In this document: positions 60,148 through 64,000 of the stretch, one piece after another | How positions within the stretch are numbered: the first letter of the stretch is position 1 | Layout of the letters: each line of letters opens with the position of its first letter | Position numbers and translations under genes: made by a program | Assembly (NCBI GenBank): GCA_022827345.1 | Contig: JAJDTB010000015.1 | Span: forward strand, 153,237 to 217,236 | Length of the DNA: 64,000 bases | DNA from: Gemmatimonadota bacterium | GTDB lineage: Bacteria; Gemmatimonadota; Gemmatimonadetes; Longimicrobiales; Gaopeijiaceae | Direction: 5' to 3' | Notes under the pieces: model-generated | Told to the model about the DNA's origin: nothing | The model's input: only the letters and a program-made list of their open reading frames with translations | Databases searched by the model: none

Positions 60148-61368
60148 CTAGAAAATGTTGGCTTCCACCGCCACCCCGCCGTCCTCGAACCTTCCGTGAG
60201 CGAAGGCGGTTACGTCAAGGGTGTGGGCGCGACCGTCGGCGATGAGCTCGGAGACGGCAAGCCCGGTCGCCGGCGCATGCATGATGCCGTGTCCGGAAAA
60301 GCCGCAGGCGTCGACCCAGCGCGCGGCGCCGGGGTTGAAACCGATGACCGGGTTGTTGTCGGGAGTGACGCCGTAGTATCCCCACCAGCTGCCCTGGCGG
60401 TCCACTCCGAGGTCCACCCACCAGGGATAGCGGTCGACGCCCGCCAGCAGCACCTGCTCCAGCCACCCCCAATCGACCCCTTCGGTGAAGCCGTCGTCGG
60501 CGTGCGTGTCCATGCCGAAGAGGATGCGGTCGCCCTCGCTGCGCAGGTAGACGCCCGTGCCGAGGTCGATCGTGAGCGGGTAGGTGCGCTCGTCGGCGAT
60601 GGGGGCGCTGAGGAAGATCTGGATGCGCTTGGGGCGCACCGGGACCTTGAGCCCGGCGAGGCGGCCGATCAGCCCCGACCAGGTGCCGGCGGCGTTGACG
60701 ACGTGGCCGCAGGCGAAGGCCTCGTTGTCGCACTGCACTCGCCAGCCGTCCGCCTCGGGTTGCACTGCGGTGACGCCGTGCCTGAAGCGATACGACACCC
60801 CCGCGTCGCGACCCATCGCAACCCAGGCGTGCGTGGCCATGTGGGGATCGATGACCCCGTCCCATGGGCCGTAGGTCACCCCGGCCAGGCCGCTGGGGTC
60901 CATGGGGACGTACCGCGGCGCGTCTTCCGGTGCGAGCACCTCGACGGGTGCGCCCATGCTCTGCTGCAGCGCGACCGACGCGAGGTGATCGTCCCAGCGG
61001 TCCGGCGGGACCAGCAGCAGGTAGCCGATGTCGCGGTAGCCGACTTCGTGACCGTGCCGCTCGCGGAAGGTTCGGTAGATCGGCAGCGAGTACATCGACA
61101 GCGCGATGTTCGGAGCGGTGGTGAACTGGACGCGCACCCCGGCGGCGCTGCGTCCGGTGGAGCCCAGCGCGGGGGCGGCCTCGCGTTCCAGGACGATGAC
61201 CGACAGGCCGCGTTGGGCCAGCTGCCAGGCGCTGGAAGCCCCCACGATGCCGGCGCCGATGACGACGACGTCGGCGGTGTGGGTGGCCCCGCCGAGGTTG
61301 GAGCCGCTTCCCCCACCTCCCGAGCCGGTGACCTTTCCGCCCAGGGCGCGACCCGGGGCCGATTTCAT
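60148..61368 (-). CDS. FAD-dependent oxidoreductase (DAO family, sarcosine oxidase-like)
   Basis: 406 aa. FAD Rossmann motif VVVIGAGIVGASSAWQLAQR (about residues 34-53), then VIVLERE and TGRSAAGVRVQF. The C-terminal FAD-binding segment is GFSGHGIMHAPATGLAVSEL. It belongs to the D-amino acid oxidase/glycine oxidase family, which oxidises amines or amino acids with release of imine and reduced flavin. The first 30 residues are Gly-rich and atypical, so a later start is possible. The start overlaps the upstream beta-propeller stop (ATGA). The acceptor and substrate are unknown. Confidence 0.88.
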   Translation of the reverse strand: MKSAPGRALGGKVTGSGGGGSGSNLGGATHTADVVVIGAGIVGASSAWQLAQRGLSVIVLEREAAPALGSTGRSAAGVRVQFTTAPNIALSMYSLPIYRTFRERHGHEVGYRDIGYLLLVPPDRWDDHLASVALQQSMGAPVEVLAPEDAPRYVPMDPSGLAGVTYGPWDGVIDPHMATHAWVAMGRDAGVSYRFRHGVTAVQPEADGWRVQCDNEAFACGHVVNAAGTWSGLIGRLAGLKVPVRPKRIQIFLSAPIADERTYPLTIDLGTGVYLRSEGDRILFGMDTHADDGFTEGVDWGWLEQVLLAGVDRYPWWVDLGVDRQGSWWGYYGVTPDNNPVIGFNPGAARWVDACGFSGHGIMHAPATGLAVSELIADGRAHTLDVTAFAHGRFEDGGVAVEANIF

Positions 61369-62567
61369 GACACCGGCGCCCTCACGACGAAGGGCGTGTC
61401 CAACTCGTCGACCACCCAGGTGTAGAGGTTCCCGTGCTGGACCGTAACCTTGCTGTAAAGCCGGGGCTCGAATGCGAGGCGGACGGATCCCAGGTAGTCG
61501 CCGCCCTGCGAAAACAGGTCGTAGAAGGGAGGCACGTCGTTCGGGGTGGCTCTCTCGACCCAGAGCCTCCCTTCGTCGTCCACGAAGAAGCTCTCAAGGA
61601 TCGGTTTGACATCCGGGATGAGCTCTGCGGCCGCTTCGGCGGAGCGTCGCTCACCGGGTCCAACATCAACAACAAGCTGGACATACGCCGCGCGGTCTTC
61701 CGCTGTCACGGGGTGCACCGGGACAACTGCTTCGATCACGACGACGGTATCGCCGTTTTCGCGGGTACGACTCAAGCGGTACGACGCGGTGTGGGCGTGC
61801 CAGAGACCACCGGACGGTTGCACGATGTTGATCGGAGATGCCACAAAGGGGATGTGATACCTGACCTGACCTGTGCCACTGGTTTGCACGTAACTGCGAC
61901 CGCCGGTTGCACCCATGTAGACAGAGTCGGATCTGCCTGTGGAAAGATCAAAATACCTATAGTACTCGCGGTACAACCGCCAATAGCGTCCGCGATCATC
62001 GAATGTTCCGGTCCAGATGTACCTGGAATTGGGCACTGGATTATCGAATCGGCGAACCTCGTTGCCGGCAGGATCCACGCCGATGATCTGCCTCTTCCAG
62101 TGGTCGTTGATCCAGAGGAGTGTGTCGCCCGAGAGCAGGATTCCATTGGCTCGGCTGATCTCTCCCGGGCCCTCCCCCTGCCGGACCACCGTGCGCAGGT
62201 GTTCACCATCGCGAGAGTACGCTCTAACCTCCACGGCCTGATAGTCGAGCACGTAGATGGTGCCGTCGCCGGCTGCCTGCACGCCCCGGATGTCGCCGAA
62301 GATGTAGTTGGGGTCGTTGCCATCGAGGGTGCCGATCCTGAGGTCCACCTGCGCTTCAGTGACCTCCGGGCCCACCGAGTCGATGGCGGGAAGGCTCGGA
62401 TACCTTACGAGAACCGCACCGTTGGGGAGCGTCTCGCGCAGCGGTGCCCCTGCCGTCGATGCCATCTCACAGGCCGCGGTGGCCGCAGCCATGGCCAGTG
62501 CGAGGAGCGCACCATCGGCGTGGCGGCCCGCCGTGCAGCCGCGGTCGCGACGCAGGGCCAGCCTCAT
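61365..62567 (-). CDS. Six-bladed beta-propeller lipoprotein, tandem copy 2
   Basis: 400 aa. Lipoprotein signal LLALAMAAATAAC, then PNGAVLVRYPSLPAIDSVGP. Blades: IRGVQAAGDGTIYVLDYQAV, VRQGEGPGEISRANGILLSG, DTLLWINDHWKRQIIGVDPA, FFVDDEGRLWVERATPNDVP, ending VQHGNLYTWVVDELDTPFVV. Nearly the same order and wording as the next (upstream) copy, so it is a tandem duplicate. It is coupled by ATGA on both sides (upstream copy and the oxidoreductase). Confidence 0.85.
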   Translation of the reverse strand: MRLALRRDRGCTAGRHADGALLALAMAAATAACEMASTAGAPLRETLPNGAVLVRYPSLPAIDSVGPEVTEAQVDLRIGTLDGNDPNYIFGDIRGVQAAGDGTIYVLDYQAVEVRAYSRDGEHLRTVVRQGEGPGEISRANGILLSGDTLLWINDHWKRQIIGVDPAGNEVRRFDNPVPNSRYIWTGTFDDRGRYWRLYREYYRYFDLSTGRSDSVYMGATGGRSYVQTSGTGQVRYHIPFVASPINIVQPSGGLWHAHTASYRLSRTRENGDTVVVIEAVVPVHPVTAEDRAAYVQLVVDVGPGERRSAEAAAELIPDVKPILESFFVDDEGRLWVERATPNDVPPFYDLFSQGGDYLGSVRLAFEPRLYSKVTVQHGNLYTWVVDELDTPFVVRAPVS

Positions 62568-63813
62568 GACACCGGTGCCCTCACGACGTACGGCGTATCC
62601 AGCTCGTCGACGACCCAGGTGTAGAGGTTCCCGTGCTGGACCCAGACCTTGCCGCCCGGCCGCGGTTCGAACGCGAGACGCACGGAGCCCAGGTAGTCGC
62701 CGTCCCGCGCAAACAGGTCGTAGAAGGGGGGCACTTCGTTCGGGGTGGACCGCTCCACCCAGAGCCGCCGCTCATCATCCACGAAAAGACCCTCCAAAAT
62801 CGGCTTGAACTCCGGCATGAGGTCCGCCACTGCTTCTACGGCACGCCGCTGATCCGGACGGCCCTCGACCATGCGCTCGATGTAGGCGGAGCGGTCGTCG
62901 GGCGTCACCGGCTGGGTCGGCAGTCCCGCTTCGATCACCACAAGCGTGTCCCCGGTCTCGGTGGTGCGGGTCACGCGGTACGAAGCCGTGTTCGCCTGCC
63001 AGAACCCGCCGGACGGGTCCATCACCGTGACGTTGGCGGCCACGAAGGGGATCGGGTAATGCCTGTAGCCCCCGGTATTCGTCTCGACCACATACTCCTG
63101 GTAGGGATCCTCGCCCACGAAGATGGAGTCGACGACTTCCGTGGCCGGGTGATAGGACTTGAAGTACTGACGGAAGATGGTTGTGCCGTGCCCGAACTGC
63201 GGTGGCATGCTGAACTCCCTGTCCGAGTGCACGGCGCCCTGCCAGTAGCGGCCCTCATGGTCGAACGCTCCGTCCCAGAGATACCCGTAGGCGGGAACCG
63301 GCATATCGAAGCGGCCAAGCTCCTCGCCGCGGGATCGACGCCGACGATCTGCCACTTCCCGTGGTCGTTGATCCAGAGGAGGGTGTCGCCCGAGAGCAGG
63401 ATTCCATTGGCTCGGCCGATCTCGCCCGGGCCCTCGCCGTGGCGGGTGATCGTGCTCAGGTATTCGCCGGCGGGGGAATACGCCCGGACCTCCACGGCCT
63501 GGTAGTCGAGCACGTAGATGGTGCCGTCGCTGGCTGCCTGCACGCCCCGGATGTCCGCGAACATGTAGTTGGGGTCGTCGCCGTCGAGCGTCCCGATCCT
63601 CAGGTCCACCTGGGCGTCGGCCACTTCCGGGCCGACGTGCTCGACAGCCGGGAGGTCGGTGTAGCGCACGAATGCCGCCCCGTTCGGCAGCGTCTGGCGC
63701 ACCGCACCTCCCGCCTGATCCTCCGGCGCGCAGGAAGAGGAGACCGCGGACAACATGAGGGCGAGCAAGGCGGCTGCAGGCGCCGCGGTGTAGAGGGGTC
63801 TCGGCCCGATCAT
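62564..63813 (-). pseudogene. Six-bladed beta-propeller lipoprotein, tandem copy 1, frameshifted
   Basis: Starts at ATG 63813 with GGAGG upstream: MIGPRPLYTAAPAAALLALM, lipobox SSSC. Reads in one frame to DTLLWINDHGKWQIVGVDPA, then the match to the paralogue continues in another frame (GEELGRFDMPVPAYGYLWDG) to the TGA at 62564. At about 63328-63333 the minus strand reads CCCGCGGCGAG where CCCGCCGGCGAG would restore the frame, so one C is missing. It is a recent pseudogene or an assembly error; the rest of the sequence looks intact. The stop overlaps the next copy by ATGA. Confidence 0.8.
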
Positions 63814-63883
63814 TGTACAATGCCTCCTGCACGGATTGCGGCGGCTTCTCCGGGAAACACCTACGTCGCGGTCAGGCCGGAAC

Positions 63884-64000
63884 TTACCCGTCCCGCTTCG
63901 TGAACGCGACGCTCCCCTCGATCTCCGCGTGCAGCACGGCGACGTTGCCGTCCGTGCCGATCTCGAAGCGCAGGAACTCCTCTGACCCGGCGCCACCGCC
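63884..64000 (-). CDS. 3' end of a gene running off the window
   Basis: The final 38 codons read GGGAGSEEFLRFEIGTDGNV and on to AFTKRDG, then TAA. The pattern FEIGTDGNVAVLHAEIEGSV resembles the C-terminal beta strands that follow serine beta-lactamase-like domains, but this is too short to assign. Confidence 0.5.
   Translation of the reverse strand, partial: GGGAGSEEFLRFEIGTDGNVAVLHAEIEGSVAFTKRDG

Noticed and set aside
59452-61425. Long plus-strand open frame opposite the GPP34 and FAD oxidoreductase genes
   Set aside because: It spans two well-supported minus-strand genes and shows no domain features.
1-64000. CRISPR arrays, rRNA genes, insertion sequences or prophage
   Set aside because: No regularly spaced repeats, rRNA-like segments, transposase/integrase genes or phage structural genes were recognised.

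Overview
This is a dense, strongly GC-rich bacterial chromosome segment. It holds seven copies (some damaged) of secreted or lipid-anchored six-bladed beta-propeller proteins with the 'GxxGxGPGEF' signature. It also has two proteins with carboxypeptidase-regulatory-like (CarboxypepD_reg) N-terminal domains, a TonB-receptor-like protein paired with a lipoprotein, and many 4-bp ATGA/GTGA stop/start overlaps. That combination suggests a Gemmatimonadota-like bacterium; this is inferred from gene content and no 16S gene is present to confirm it.

The most notable content is a complete quinohemoprotein amine dehydrogenase (QHNDH) system, which oxidises primary amines in the periplasm. Six genes lie at 7.36-16.15 kb: qhpG (flavin monooxygenase), qhpA (diheme alpha subunit), qhpD (radical-SAM/SPASM cross-linking enzyme), qhpC (gamma subunit), qhpB (beta-propeller beta subunit) and qhpF (ABC exporter). 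A vapBC-type toxin-antitoxin pair sits between qhpG and qhpA. The seventh function, the subtilisin-like leader protease (qhpE), lies about 10 kb away at 26.17-26.95 kb, start/stop-overlapped with a beta-propeller lipoprotein gene. The QhpC peptide keeps every residue of the three Cys-Asp/Glu thioether cross-links and of the Cys-Trp cysteine tryptophylquinone at the spacing known from Paracoccus and Pseudomonas.

Layout. 0-1.6 kb: hipBA-type kinase toxin module. 1.8-5.1 kb: TonB-receptor-like protein plus lipoprotein. 5.2-6.9 kb: PAS histidine kinase and NarL-type response regulator. 6.9-7.06 kb: tRNA-Val and tRNA-Glu on the minus strand. 7.4-16.1 kb: qhp locus. 16.2-18.2 kb (minus): membrane protein, ECF sigma, anti-sigma and small membrane protein. 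18.4-26.2 kb: beta-propeller/regulatory-like array, including an internally deleted paralogue and a gene split by an in-frame TAG. 26.2-27.0 kb: qhpE. 28.7-31.2 kb: Rieske protein and a cytochrome b fused to two c-type haem domains (bc-type complex). 31.2-35.3 kb (minus): AraC-type regulator and a large AAA-ATPase/TPR regulator. 37.3-39.8 kb: a less GC-rich island with a 39-bp perfect palindrome, a membrane protein and two HEPN-like proteins. 39.8-44.3 kb: DsbA-like thioredoxin, RDD membrane protein, zinc-ribbon membrane protein, cobalamin adenosyltransferase, hydrolase and 7Fe ferredoxin. 44.5-54.1 kb: M20 peptidase, plug-domain lipoprotein, amidohydrolase, APC permease, MaoC-like protein, acyl-CoA ligase and a CocE-type hydrolase. 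54.2-55.9 kb: class II aldolase and an outer-membrane barrel protein whose duplicate survives as a 3' remnant. 55.9-59.4 kb (minus): modABC-type molybdate (or related oxyanion) transporter with an XRE/substrate-binding-domain regulator. 59.5-63.8 kb (minus): two tandem beta-propeller paralogues (one frameshifted), a FAD oxidoreductase and a GPP34 protein.

Scattered in this GC-rich background are AT-rich palindromes built on TGTAATGT-NNN-CATKACAT, or the related TTTACATTAT-ATAATGTAAA. They lie on gene starts or promoters at 19.03, 25.02, 37.30, 51.90 and 59.43 kb and look like a shared operator family.
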